Translations under genes and position numbers: made by a program
Shown here: piece by piece, positions 1 to 8,352 of the stretch
Layout of the letters: each line of letters starts with the position of its first letter
Position numbering within the stretch: position 1 is the stretch's first letter
Notes under the pieces: generated by a model
Told to the model about the DNA's origin: nothing
Seen by the model: only the letters and a program-made list of their open reading frames with translations
Databases searched by the model: none
DNA from: an uncultured Marinifilum sp.
GTDB lineage: Bacteria; Bacteroidota; Bacteroidia; Bacteroidales; Marinifilaceae
DNA length: 64,000 nt
Reading direction: 5' to 3'
NCBI RefSeq assembly: GCF_963677195.1
Contig: NZ_OY781918.1
Location: 1,910,923 to 1,974,922 of the forward strand

Positions 1-69
1 TAGAGGCATTTAAAAAGGACTCAGTTTTTTCTCATATCTCAATTCTCACATCTCAAATCTAAAGATAAA

Positions 70-579
70 ATGAAAAAAATAGGTTTATTCTATAGTTTCA
101 ATACAAATAAAACAGCAAAAAATGCTGAAAAAATAAAAAAGGCTTTTGGTTCATCAGTCGAGTTAGTTAGTGTAAATGTTGAGGAAATCGACGAAGATAC
201 ATTTCTAACATACGATAATATGGTTTTAGGTGTTCCTACTTGGTTCGACGGAGAATTACCTAATTATTGGGATGAATTCATGCCTGCAATTGAAGATCTA
301 AAATTAAAAGGGAAAACAGTTGCCTTATTTGGTTTAGGCGATCAAGTTGGATATCCTGAGAATTTTGTAGATGCAATTGGTATTTTGGCAAAAGCGCTGG
401 AAGAACGCGGAGCAAAAATCATTGGTCTGGCTTCAACCGAAGGATATACTTTTGAAAGATCTGCAGCTATACGAGATAATAAATTTTTAGGTTTGCCTCT
501 TGATATTGAAAATCAGGCGGCCTTAACCGATGATAGAATTAAAGTTTGGGTTGAACAATTGAAAACTGAATTTAAATAA
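70..579 (+). CDS. Flavodoxin, long-chain type
   Basis: Small FMN-binding electron carrier, cytoplasmic. The 169-residue protein opens with a beta strand followed by a phosphate-binding loop (SFNTNKT, residues 9-15) that departs from the usual T/S-x-T-G-N-T form. The two aromatic residues that normally sandwich the FMN ring are visible: Trp58 in PTWFDGELPN and Tyr95 in GLGDQVGYPENF. The insertion after residue 120 and the overall length fit the long-chain class. The gene stands alone and is followed by a strong terminator at 613. Flavodoxins often supply electrons to radical-SAM activases, and one lies 1.5 kb downstream, but an IS element separates them, so the link is only suggestive. Symbol left blank because fldA orthology cannot be tested here. 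Confidence 0.93.
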   Translation: MKKIGLFYSFNTNKTAKNAEKIKKAFGSSVELVSVNVEEIDEDTFLTYDNMVLGVPTWFDGELPNYWDEFMPAIEDLKLKGKTVALFGLGDQVGYPENFVDAIGILAKALEERGAKIIGLASTEGYTFERSAAIRDNKFLGLPLDIENQAALTDDRIKVWVEQLKTEFK

Positions 580-612
580 TTGATTGTTAAAACTAATTAA
601 TGAAATAAAGAT

Positions 613-644
613 AGAGATGCATGCTAATGTATCTCTTTTTTTTT
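613..644 (+). terminator. Intrinsic terminator after flavodoxin
   Basis: Ten-base-pair stem AGAGATGCAT/ATGTATCTCT (one G-U pair) with loop GCTA, followed by a run of nine T. It begins 33 bases after the flavodoxin stop. Confidence 0.88.
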
Positions 645-878
645 GCTTGAATATTTCAATTTATTTGGCATGATATAAAATGATGAATAAATATGGGCTA
701 ATTCAATAACTTTAAGGCATATAGTAATTATTATTTTGTAATGAGGAACGATCTACTAAATGGTGATATACTTAATTAGAATCATTTTAAATCAGAAGTT
801 TAGCAAGCTATATTTACAAGTTGAATCTGAAAATTTCATAGTTTTACCATACGAGTATATGATATATGAATAAAATTA
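645..878. other. Gene-free AT-rich spacer before the IS element
   Basis: No open frame, RNA gene or convincing hairpin seen. The stretch is simply AT-rich and ends at the left inverted repeat of the insertion sequence. Confidence 0.6.
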
Positions 879-1921
879 ATGCGAATCCAGAGTTAAAAAA
901 CAATAAAAAAAGTTTGTTAAATCCTTGATTATCAGTGGAGTATATTTGTTTAAATCCTTGAAAATCAGTATCTTGAGGTCAGTTTCGAAGTGACAATTAG
1001 ATATGATTTCCAAGGATAAAGACGACAAGTTAATAAGAATTTACTTTTTGGTTTGCGAAAAGTTTGAAGAACTTCAATTTTATTGTGAAAGATTCAGTAA
1101 TAACAGTAAACCTGAATTTACCGATCAAGAAATTATGACCATTTATTTATACTGTATGCACTATGAAGAGCATATAAAAGTAAAACAAATTCACCGTTTT
1201 GCTTCTGACTGGTTGAGATCATGGTTTCCAAAGTTAGTAGGCTATAAAGCCTTTAATAACAGACTTAATAAACTAAGTGGAGCTTTTGCCCGGTTAGTTG
1301 AAATACTTTTGTCAGACTATCAGCCGGAAGATTGTTGTCTGGATCAAAGTTTATTGGACTCAATGCCAATTATTACCTGTTCAGGCAAACGTTCTGGAAA
1401 AGTTGCAACAGAAATAACAGATAAAGGATTCTGCTCGACAAAAGGTATTTATTATTATGGTATGAAACTGCATTTATTGGGTTTCAGACGTATTGGTAAA
1501 TTGCCACATCCTGAGCAAATACTATTTACTCCTGCTTCTGTTAATGATGTTAATGTTTTTAAAGAAGCATGGTCAGGTATTGAGAACAGAACATTTTTTG
1601 GCGATAAAATATACTTTATTAATGAGCTTAACCAGAATATGTTGAAACATCAAAACTCTCAGACTCTTGCTCCAATCAAAGGGGTAAAAGGAATGCCAGA
1701 TATAATAAAACAGAGAATTAAAGCTGCTGATGATTTATTCTCAACGGCAGTATCCAGAATTAGGCAACCTGTTGAGGCAATATTCAATTGGTTAATTGAA
1801 AAAACAGATATTCAAAAAGCTAGTAAAGTCAGATCTACAAAAGGATTAATGATACATACTTTTGGCAGGTTAGCTGCTGCTTTCATTGCATTAGCACTTT
1901 AGATCAACTCTGGATTCGCAT
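879..1921 (+). mobile_element. IS982-type insertion sequence
   Basis: A 1043-bp element bounded by a perfect 16-bp inverted repeat, ATGCGAATCCAGAGTT (879-894) and AACTCTGGATTCGCAT (1906-1921). Both sides are flanked by AATTA (874-878 and 1922-1926), a possible 5-bp target duplication, although the flanks are AT-rich so chance is possible. The single transposase gene fills most of the element and stops 4 bases before the right repeat, as is usual for this family. Inside the left end, two near-identical 24-25-bp direct repeats (913-936 and 945-969) precede the gene. The element looks intact. Confidence 0.8.
1003..1902 (+). CDS. IS982-family transposase
   Basis: DDE transposase of 299 residues, the usual length for the family. 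Candidate catalytic acids are Asp119 in LLDSMPI, Asp201 in FFGDKIY and Glu258 in RQPVEAIF. The segment KGFCSTKGIYYYGMKLHL (141-158) matches the conserved block following the first Asp in IS982 transposases. The N-terminal third, with the block AFNNRLNKL, is likely the DNA-binding part. The frame is undamaged and both ends of the element are recognisable, so it may still be mobile. Assignment to IS982 is from motif memory, not a search. Confidence 0.9.
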   Translation: MISKDKDDKLIRIYFLVCEKFEELQFYCERFSNNSKPEFTDQEIMTIYLYCMHYEEHIKVKQIHRFASDWLRSWFPKLVGYKAFNNRLNKLSGAFARLVEILLSDYQPEDCCLDQSLLDSMPIITCSGKRSGKVATEITDKGFCSTKGIYYYGMKLHLLGFRRIGKLPHPEQILFTPASVNDVNVFKEAWSGIENRTFFGDKIYFINELNQNMLKHQNSQTLAPIKGVKGMPDIIKQRIKAADDLFSTAVSRIRQPVEAIFNWLIEKTDIQKASKVRSTKGLMIHTFGRLAAAFIALAL

Positions 1922-2060
1922 AATTAATCTAATACTACAAAACAGAACCTGCAAAGGTCTCTATGAATGCTGGATTTGCTGATTCAGTAAACTTCCTATT
2001 GCTTATCTAAACAAGATAAGTGAATTCGCAAAACGCATAAATTTTACTGTGTAAATAAGC

Positions 2061-2081
2061 GACTTGAAAGTTTTTCAAGTC
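2061..2081 (+). repeat. Perfect 9-bp hairpin ahead of the activase gene
   Basis: GACTTGAAA / TTTCAAGTC with a 3-base loop, followed by the TCTAATATCTAACATCTAA-type low-complexity text that ends shortly before the start codon at 2111. There is no T run, so it is not a terminator; it may mark the 5' end of the transcript. A second short hairpin, CTTATCT/AGATAAG, lies at 2002-2020. Confidence 0.5.
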
Positions 2082-2110
2082 TAATATCTAACATCTAAAT
2101 ATTTATTGAT

Positions 2111-2905
2111 ATGGATGGTATCGTATTTGATATCAAGCGATATGCAGTGCATGATGGTCCGGGAATTCGTACAACAATTTTTTTAAAAGGGTGTCCTCTA
2201 AGATGTTTGTGGTGCCATAATCCAGAAAGTTTTTCTCCTCTAATTGAGGAATTTTATCAGCATAGGAAACTTGGAGATAAGCTAATTCAAGATAAAGTTC
2301 AGATCGGAAAACAATATTCTGTTATTGATTTAATCAAAGAAATTGAAAAAGATCAATTGTTTTTTGATGAGTCGGGTGGAGGCGTCACTTTTTCTGGTGG
2401 AGAGCCACTTTTACAGCTTGATTTTTTAGAAGCTATGTTAAAAGAATGCAAGCAAAAAGATATTCATACGGTTGTAGATACTTCGGGTTTTGCACCATTG
2501 GAAAATTTACAGCGGATTAGTAAAAATGTTGATCTCTTTTTATTCGATCTAAAGCAGATGGATGATCAAGAGCACAAGAACTTAACTGGAATATCAAACC
2601 AACAGATTTTAGAAAATCTAAGCTATTTAATTAAGCAAAAAAAAGATTTAATTATTCGTTATCCGATGATTCCTGGCTTTAATGATTCCAAGGAACATGT
2701 TGTAAGAATGATAAAGTACTTAACTGACTTGACTTACCAATCAGAAATCCATATTTTGCCTTATCACAGAATAGGGAAAGATAAATATTCACGTTTTAAA
2801 AAGGAGAATCGAATGCCCGATATTCCTTCGCTTAAAGAAGAGGATACGTTTTGGGCAAAAGAACTTTTTGAAAAGGCTGGGTTCAAGGTAGAAATTGGAG
2901 GATAG
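2111..2905 (+). CDS. Glycyl-radical enzyme activating enzyme (radical SAM)
   Basis: Uses S-adenosylmethionine and a [4Fe-4S] cluster to install the glycyl radical on a partner enzyme. The cluster motif C-x3-C-x2-C is present (Cys28, Cys32, Cys35 in KGCPLRCLWCHNPE), as is the SAM-binding GGEP motif (96-99, in TFSGGEPLLQ). At 264 residues with no further CxxC groups between residues 40 and 80, it lacks the two extra ferredoxin-like clusters carried by many activases, so it resembles the compact pyruvate-formate-lyase activase form. The glycyl-radical enzyme starts 96 bases downstream on the same strand and is its evident partner. Confidence 0.93.
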   Translation: MDGIVFDIKRYAVHDGPGIRTTIFLKGCPLRCLWCHNPESFSPLIEEFYQHRKLGDKLIQDKVQIGKQYSVIDLIKEIEKDQLFFDESGGGVTFSGGEPLLQLDFLEAMLKECKQKDIHTVVDTSGFAPLENLQRISKNVDLFLFDLKQMDDQEHKNLTGISNQQILENLSYLIKQKKDLIIRYPMIPGFNDSKEHVVRMIKYLTDLTYQSEIHILPYHRIGKDKYSRFKKENRMPDIPSLKEEDTFWAKELFEKAGFKVEIGG

Positions 2906-3001
2906 AATCAACTTGTAATTAATAATTAGTAATAGGCAGAAGAATTACCGAAGAAGTAAATAAACTTTGAACTTATTACTTTGTACTTGATAATTAAGAC
3001 A

Positions 3002-5365
3002 ATGAACAATAGAATAAAACAATTACGCGATCAAAGCATAAATGCCATTAACAGCATTTCGCCAGAAAGAGCATTGTTAATGACAGAATTTTATAAATCA
3101 GATGAAGCACAAATGGTATCAACGCCAGTGAAAAGAGCTTTGTCTTTTAAATACCTATTTGCTAACAAGAAAATTTGCATAAATGACAATGAATTGATTG
3201 TTGGAGAACGTGGTCCGGAACCAAAAGCTTGTCCTACTTTTCCTGAAATTTGCATTCATTCTTTGGATGATTTGCAGATTTTAAACGATCGGGAAAAAGT
3301 TTCTTTTCAAGTGGATGAGGAAACACGAAAGGTTTATGAAGACACGATTATTCCCTATTGGAAAGGGAAAACCAATAGAGATAAGTTAATTGGGAACATG
3401 ACACCAGAGTGGTTGGATGCTTATGGAGCTGGTGTTTTTACTGAATTTCAAGAGCAACGTGCACCTGGGCATACTGTTTTAGGGAAAAAAATGTTCCAAA
3501 AGGGATTTCTGGATGTAAAAAAGGAAATTCAAACAGCCATTGATCAATTGGATTTTTTCGAAGATCCTCAAGCATACGAAAAGCAAGAAGAGCTTAAAGC
3601 AATGGCAATTACTTGCGATGGAATTATTCTGTTTGCGAATCGTCATGCCGATGAGTTAGAGCGATTGGCGGGTAACGAAAAAGATACCAAGCGAAAATTG
3701 GAATTGGAGCAGATGGCAACGGTTTGTCGTCGAGTTCCAGCAAATGCACCAGAAACTTTTCACGAAGCATTGCAGCATTATTGGTTCATCCATTTGGGTG
3801 TAATCACTGAATTAAATCCATGGGATTCTTTTAACCCAGGACGATTGGATCAGCATTTGCAGCCTTTTTACGAAAAGGAAGTGCTAACAGATCAATTGTC
3901 AAAAGAAGATCTATACGAATTGCTTCAGGCCTTTTGGGTGAAGTTTAACAATCATCCGGCACCACCAAAAATGGGTGTTACTGCAAAAGAAAGTAATACG
4001 TATACCGATTTCTGTCTGATTAACATGGGTGGGCTAAAAGAAGATGGTTCAGATGCTGTGAATGACATGTCTTATGTGCTTTTGGATGTGATTGAAGAAA
4101 TGAGATTGTTGCAACCAAGTTCGATGATTCAGGTAAGCAAGAAGAATCCAGATCGTTTTATTAAGCGCACGCTTAAAATTTTAAAAACTGGTTTTGGGCA
4201 ACCATCCATCTTTAACACCGATGCGGTAATTCAGGAAATGCTACGCCAAGGAAAAAGCATTGAAGATGCTCGAAATGGAGGTTGCAGTGGCTGTGTTGAA
4301 ACAGGAGCGTTTGGGACAGAGAACTATTCGCTAAGTGGCTATTTTAATTTGGCCAAAATTTTGGAATTGACCATGAACAATGGTTTCGATCCTCGCACCA
4401 AAAAGCAGATTGGATTGAAGACGGGTAATATTGAAAACTTTACATCTTACGAGGAGATTTTTGCTGCATGGCAAAAACAAGTAAAGCATTTTGCCGATAT
4501 TAAGATTCGAGGGAACAATGTAATAGAACGCTTGTATGCCAATTATTTGCCAGTGCCATTTTTGTCGGTTTTGGTTGAGGATTGCATCTCGAAAGGACAA
4601 GATTACAATGCAGGAGGAGCACGTTACAATACGAGCTATGTTCAGGGAGTTGGCTTGGGAAGTTTAACAGATATGTTGTCGGCAATTAAATACCAGGTTT
4701 TCGATCAGAAAAATGTTAGCTTACCCGAATTGAAATATGCTATCGATCAGAATTTTGAGGAGTACGATGAGTTGAGAAGCAATTTGCTTTACAATACGCC
4801 AAAGTATGGCAATGACGATGATTATGCCGATAATGAAGCAATCGCAATTTTTGAAAGCTTCTACTCAACAATTAACGGGCGACCTTCAGCAAAAGGTGGA
4901 GTTTTTAGAATTAACATGCTGCCAACAACTTGTCATGTTTACTTTGGCAATGTAATGGGTGCATCGGCCGATGGTCGTTTGGCAGAAAAACCATTGTCAG
5001 AGGGAATATCGCCATTTCAGGGAGCTGATACGCAAGGTCCAACCGCTGTTGTGAAATCCGCATCTAAAATTGATCACTTGAGAACAGGAGGAACACTTCT
5101 CAATCAAAAATTCAGTCCATCTTTTATGGATAATGAAGCAGGAATTACTCAGGTAATGAATTTGGTTCGTTCCTATTTCCGTATGGACGGACATCATATT
5201 CAGTTCAATGTGGTAAGTGTTGATACGCTTAAGGCAGCACAAAAGAATCCTGAGAATTATAAAGATTTAATTGTTCGTGTAGCTGGTTACAGCGATTATT
5301 TTAATGATTTAGGAGAAGATCTGCAAAACGAAATTATCCAAAGAAACGAACACAAAGATTTTTAA
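3002..5365 (+). CDS. hypD: Glycyl-radical enzyme, trans-4-hydroxyproline dehydratase-like
   Basis: Anaerobic radical dehydratase of 787 residues. The thiyl-radical cysteine and catalytic Glu lie in GCSGCVETG (Cys431, Glu433). The radical-bearing Gly762 is in RVAGYSDYF near the C-terminus. The active-site block NPWDSF (Asp275), SNTYTDF, KYGNDDDYAD and GGTLLNQKFSP match what I recall of Clostridioides HypD along the full length, with a constant offset of three residues at the key sites (Cys434, Asp278 there). HypD turns hydroxyproline into pyrroline-5-carboxylate, normally reduced to proline by ProC; no proC is in the window. I chose the ATG at 3002, because the upstream extension to 2981 needs a TTG start. 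One oddity is an extra cysteine, Cys428, where I recall Thr. A different GRE substrate remains possible. Confidence 0.8.
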   Translation: MNNRIKQLRDQSINAINSISPERALLMTEFYKSDEAQMVSTPVKRALSFKYLFANKKICINDNELIVGERGPEPKACPTFPEICIHSLDDLQILNDREKVSFQVDEETRKVYEDTIIPYWKGKTNRDKLIGNMTPEWLDAYGAGVFTEFQEQRAPGHTVLGKKMFQKGFLDVKKEIQTAIDQLDFFEDPQAYEKQEELKAMAITCDGIILFANRHADELERLAGNEKDTKRKLELEQMATVCRRVPANAPETFHEALQHYWFIHLGVITELNPWDSFNPGRLDQHLQPFYEKEVLTDQLSKEDLYELLQAFWVKFNNHPAPPKMGVTAKESNTYTDFCLINMGGLKEDGSDAVNDMSYVLLDVIEEMRLLQPSSMIQVSKKNPDRFIKRTLKILKTGFGQPSIFNTDAVIQEMLRQGKSIEDARNGGCSGCVETGAFGTENYSLSGYFNLAKILELTMNNGFDPRTKKQIGLKTGNIENFTSYEEIFAAWQKQVKHFADIKIRGNNVIERLYANYLPVPFLSVLVEDCISKGQDYNAGGARYNTSYVQGVGLGSLTDMLSAIKYQVFDQKNVSLPELKYAIDQNFEEYDELRSNLLYNTPKYGNDDDYADNEAIAIFESFYSTINGRPSAKGGVFRINMLPTTCHVYFGNVMGASADGRLAEKPLSEGISPFQGADTQGPTAVVKSASKIDHLRTGGTLLNQKFSPSFMDNEAGITQVMNLVRSYFRMDGHHIQFNVVSVDTLKAAQKNPENYKDLIVRVAGYSDYFNDLGEDLQNEIIQRNEHKDF

Positions 5366-5429
5366 TACAACAATAGAGAATGGCAGATTATTAACACAAA
5401 ATGGTACATCTGTCATTCTTATTTTTTGC

Positions 5430-5463
5430 CTTACCTCTCTCCATTAGGAGAGGGTTTGGTAAG
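5430..5463. repeat. REP-like palindrome CTTACC-CTCTCC/GGAGAG-GGTAAG
   Basis: An inner perfect stem CTCTCC-ATTA-GGAGAG (5437-5452) is nested in outer arms CTTACC (5430-5435) and GGTAAG (5458-5463). It lies between the dehydratase and the peptidase and looks like a short extragenic palindromic element. It also overlaps an upstream in-frame extension of the peptidase, which is one reason to prefer the later start. Confidence 0.5.
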
Positions 5464-5490
5464 ATAGAATGGAAAAAAACTCAACAAATA

Positions 5491-7668
5491 ATGAAAAAAC
5501 TATCATTAATCCTCATTGCTCTCTTATGCCTAAATATAGTAAAGGCGCAAAAAAGTTTTACTTTAGAAGATATCACAAATAAGGGCACTTTTCGGGCTCG
5601 TTCGGTTTATGGATTGCGTTCGATGAACAGCGGTGAATCTTATACAGTATTAAAACAAGGAATCCGAATTGAGAAATATTCTTATGCTTCAGGTAAAATC
5701 GAAGAAACAATTTTTGATTTGGCTGAAATGGAATCCGATAAGATCAAAAGAATAGATACCTATCAATTTTCCTCCGACGAGCGTAAAATTCTAATTGCTA
5801 CCAACCGACAAAATATTTACCGTCATTCCTATTCTGCAGAATTTTTCGTGTACAATCGCGATTTAAAAACATTGGAGGCACTTTCAACAGGCAGACAACA
5901 ATTGGCAGATTTCTCTCCTTCTGGCGATCAAATTTGTTTTTTTAGGGATAACAATCTTTTCATAAAAGATCTGCAAAAGAATAAAGAGGTGCAGATTACT
6001 TTCGATGGAAAATACAATCATATTATAAATGGTGCGCCAGATTGGGTTTACGAGGAAGAGTTTTCGTTTAGTCAAGCTTTTAAATGGTCGCCAGATGGCA
6101 AACAAATTGCTTTTATGCGTTTCGATGAAAGTAAGGTAAAGCAGTTCAACATGACTGTTTTTAAGGGAACAAAGCCTGAAAAAACAGAGAATGCCTTGTA
6201 TCCGGAAAATTATACCTTCAAATATCCGAAAGCTGGGGAGGATAATTCAATTGTAAGCGTTCATGTATACGATTTATATTCGGCAGTAACTCGAACAATG
6301 AATGTGGGAGAGGAAACCGATCAGTACATTCCAAGAATAAAATGGACACAAGATACCAAGCAATTGAGTATTGTTCGCATGAATCGACATCAAAATCATT
6401 ATGAACTATTGTTGGCAAATACCGATACGGGCAAAACAAAATTATTGTACGAAGAAAAGAATAAGGCGTGGATTGATATCAACGACGATTTAAGCTTTTT
6501 AAAAGATGGAAAGCACTTTATTTTCACAAGTGAAAAATCAGGATTCAATCACATCTATTTGTACGATATGGATGGAAATCCTGTTAGACAAATTACCAAT
6601 GGCGATTGGGAAGTAACGAAATTTTTGGGTTATAGCGAGGCTCGTAAACTGTTTTATTATCAGGCGGCAGCCGTAAGTCCATTGCAACGAGAAATTTATT
6701 CTGTGGATATAAAAGGAAAGAAAACCAATCTGCTTAGCGCTGATAAGGGAAGCAATTCTGCTAGTTTTAGTAAAGGATTCAAATATTACATCAACTATTT
6801 TTCGAGCAAACAACAGCCAACTTTAGTGACCTTGCACAATGCAAAAGGCAAGCTGATTCGAGTATTAGAAGAGAATAAAGACTTGCAAAAAAGAATGCAG
6901 GAATATCAATTGCCAACGCGTGAATTCTTTACTTTTTCAACTAGTGAAGGAGTTGAATTAAATGCTTGGATGATGAAGCCAATTGGTTTTGATGCCAAAA
7001 AAGAATATCCCGCTTTGCTTACATTTTATGGTGGCCCTGGTTCGCAGGAAGTTTTAGATTGGTACCGTTTCGATTGGTCGGAATATTTGGCTCAGGAAGG
7101 ATTTGTGGTAGTTTGTGTAGACAATCGAGGAACTGGCGGAAGAGGCGAAAAATTCAAGAAATGTACTTACATGCAGATCCAGAATTTAGAGGCCATCGAT
7201 TTAATCGAAACCGGAAAGTACATGGCAAAACAGCCATTTATTGCTGCCGATAAAATTGGTGTTTACGGATGGAGTTTTGGTGGACAAATGTCATCACTTT
7301 GCATGTTTCGAGGAGCTGATGTTTTTGCCGCAGGAATTGCTGTAGCACCTGTTACGACTTACCGTTACTACGATAGCATATACTCGGAAAGATACCTTCG
7401 CACACCTCAGGAAAATCCTGAAGGATACGACAAGTATGCACCTATTTATTTTGCCGATCAGTTAAAAGGAAAATTTCTTTTGGTACACGGAACATCGGAT
7501 GACAATGTGCACATGCAAAATACTTTAGAATTGGCCGAAGAATTGGTTCAGCACAATAAAAAATTCCAAATGCATCTGTACACCAACCGAAATCATGGCA
7601 TTTATGGCGGTCAAACACGCTTGCATTTATTTACCAAGATGGTGGATTTTTTGAAGGCGAATTTGTAG
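5491..7668 (+). CDS. Dipeptidyl peptidase IV, S9B family, secreted
   Basis: Serine peptidase releasing X-Pro (and X-Ala) dipeptides from peptide N-termini, probably periplasmic. From the ATG at 5491 the protein is 725 residues and begins with a clear signal peptide (MKKLSLILIALLCLNIVKAQ). The propeller domain carries the Glu-rich substrate-anchoring motif WVYEEEFSFS. The catalytic domain shows YGGPGSQEV (oxyanion Tyr), nucleophile Ser595 in GWSFGGQ, the acid at Asp670/671 in HGTSDDNVH and His702 in NRNHGIYG. The frame is open from 5401 but that extension has no signal peptide and covers the palindrome. Next to a hydroxyproline dehydratase, the natural reading is breakdown of collagen/gelatin-like peptides. 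Confidence 0.93.
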   Translation: MKKLSLILIALLCLNIVKAQKSFTLEDITNKGTFRARSVYGLRSMNSGESYTVLKQGIRIEKYSYASGKIEETIFDLAEMESDKIKRIDTYQFSSDERKILIATNRQNIYRHSYSAEFFVYNRDLKTLEALSTGRQQLADFSPSGDQICFFRDNNLFIKDLQKNKEVQITFDGKYNHIINGAPDWVYEEEFSFSQAFKWSPDGKQIAFMRFDESKVKQFNMTVFKGTKPEKTENALYPENYTFKYPKAGEDNSIVSVHVYDLYSAVTRTMNVGEETDQYIPRIKWTQDTKQLSIVRMNRHQNHYELLLANTDTGKTKLLYEEKNKAWIDINDDLSFLKDGKHFIFTSEKSGFNHIYLYDMDGNPVRQITNGDWEVTKFLGYSEARKLFYYQAAAVSPLQREIYSVDIKGKKTNLLSADKGSNSASFSKGFKYYINYFSSKQQPTLVTLHNAKGKLIRVLEENKDLQKRMQEYQLPTREFFTFSTSEGVELNAWMMKPIGFDAKKEYPALLTFYGGPGSQEVLDWYRFDWSEYLAQEGFVVVCVDNRGTGGRGEKFKKCTYMQIQNLEAIDLIETGKYMAKQPFIAADKIGVYGWSFGGQMSSLCMFRGADVFAAGIAVAPVTTYRYYDSIYSERYLRTPQENPEGYDKYAPIYFADQLKGKFLLVHGTSDDNVHMQNTLELAEELVQHNKKFQMHLYTNRNHGIYGGQTRLHLFTKMVDFLKANL

Positions 7669-7689
7669 TATCTACTGATTTATTGGCGC

Positions 7690-7906
7690 CCTGCCTGCTA
7701 TTGTACCTTCCTGCTGGTATTTTTACCGTCCTGTAACGCAGGATTACAAAAAGATGTCGCAGGAATTTAATTATAGTCTACAGGTCGATTATTTTTGCCC
7801 CTGAAATCTGAAAAGTCCATACAGGATCAGAAAAAAGCTTACAGGGAGCCATAAAAGGTGGCAGGACGCTAAAATGTTTAGCAGGGCCAGAAAAAAGAGG
7901 GACTGG
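7690..7906. repeat. Degenerate array with 20-bp period (CCTG/CAGG)
   Basis: In otherwise AT-rich DNA, CCTG or CAGG cores recur at 7690 (and 7694), 7710, 7730, 7739, 7760, 7781, 7800, 7822, 7842, 7862 and 7882, nearly all 20-22 bp apart. The first part uses CCTG and the second mostly CAGG, so the block is also a loose inverted repeat. The spacers of the CAGG half are A-rich (for example CAGGATCAGAAAAAAGCTTA). There is no open frame across it. Function unknown. Confidence 0.65.
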
Positions 7907-7984
7907 AAAACGCTTCTTATGATTTTCAATCACAAAAAAATAACACAAACTTGACAATTCTGAAACCTTTTTTCATGTAATTAA

Positions 7985-8082
7985 GATAATATTTGCAGTG
8001 TACTTTTGTTAGAAGGTAGAAGCGTTAATTCATTAGTTTAGCATGTTGTTGTTTAAGAGCTCTCGGAAGAGAGTTCTTTTTT
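7985..8082 (+). ncRNA. Candidate small RNA ending in a strong terminator
   Basis: A promoter-like TTGACA (7952-7957) and AT-rich AAGATAATATTTG near 7983-7995 are followed after about 60 bases by a terminator hairpin (8055-8082) with no open frame between. The peptidase stop is almost 400 bp upstream, with the repeat array in between, so this is unlikely to be its terminator. Exact 5' end unknown; the RNA itself is an inference. Confidence 0.3.
8055..8082 (+). terminator. Intrinsic terminator
   Basis: Ten-base-pair stem AAGAGCTCTC/GAGAGTTCTT (one G-U) with GGAA loop and a run of T. It lies in a gene-free stretch and probably ends a short transcript. Confidence 0.85.
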
Positions 8083-8352
8083 ATGCAGCTTATTTCTCAA
8101 GTAAAAACAAAGCTTAAGCTTTGGCTAGAGTTGTTTATGCAGCTAGAATTAGTTCTTGACAAAATGTAAAGCTGTTTTTTATACACAAATAATATTCTGT
8201 TAACTTAACAAGATAATATTTTTGTGAGCGACATATTGTTTTGTAAATTCGAAAGCAGAAAATGCATAAGTGCAATTTATGCCACCTTATTTGGTGTTGT
8301 ACAGTGCACTCTTTCGATATACACTTTTACGTTACCAACCATTAAGCTCAAC

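Noticed and set aside
2981..3001. TTG start for the glycyl-radical enzyme
   Set aside because: The ATG at 3002 gives an N-terminus that aligns with HypD; the extension is spacer sequence.
8224..8352. Upstream GTG extension of the unknown membrane protein
   Set aside because: No membrane or signal logic in the added 43 residues; the ATG at 8353 gives a clean N-terminal helix.
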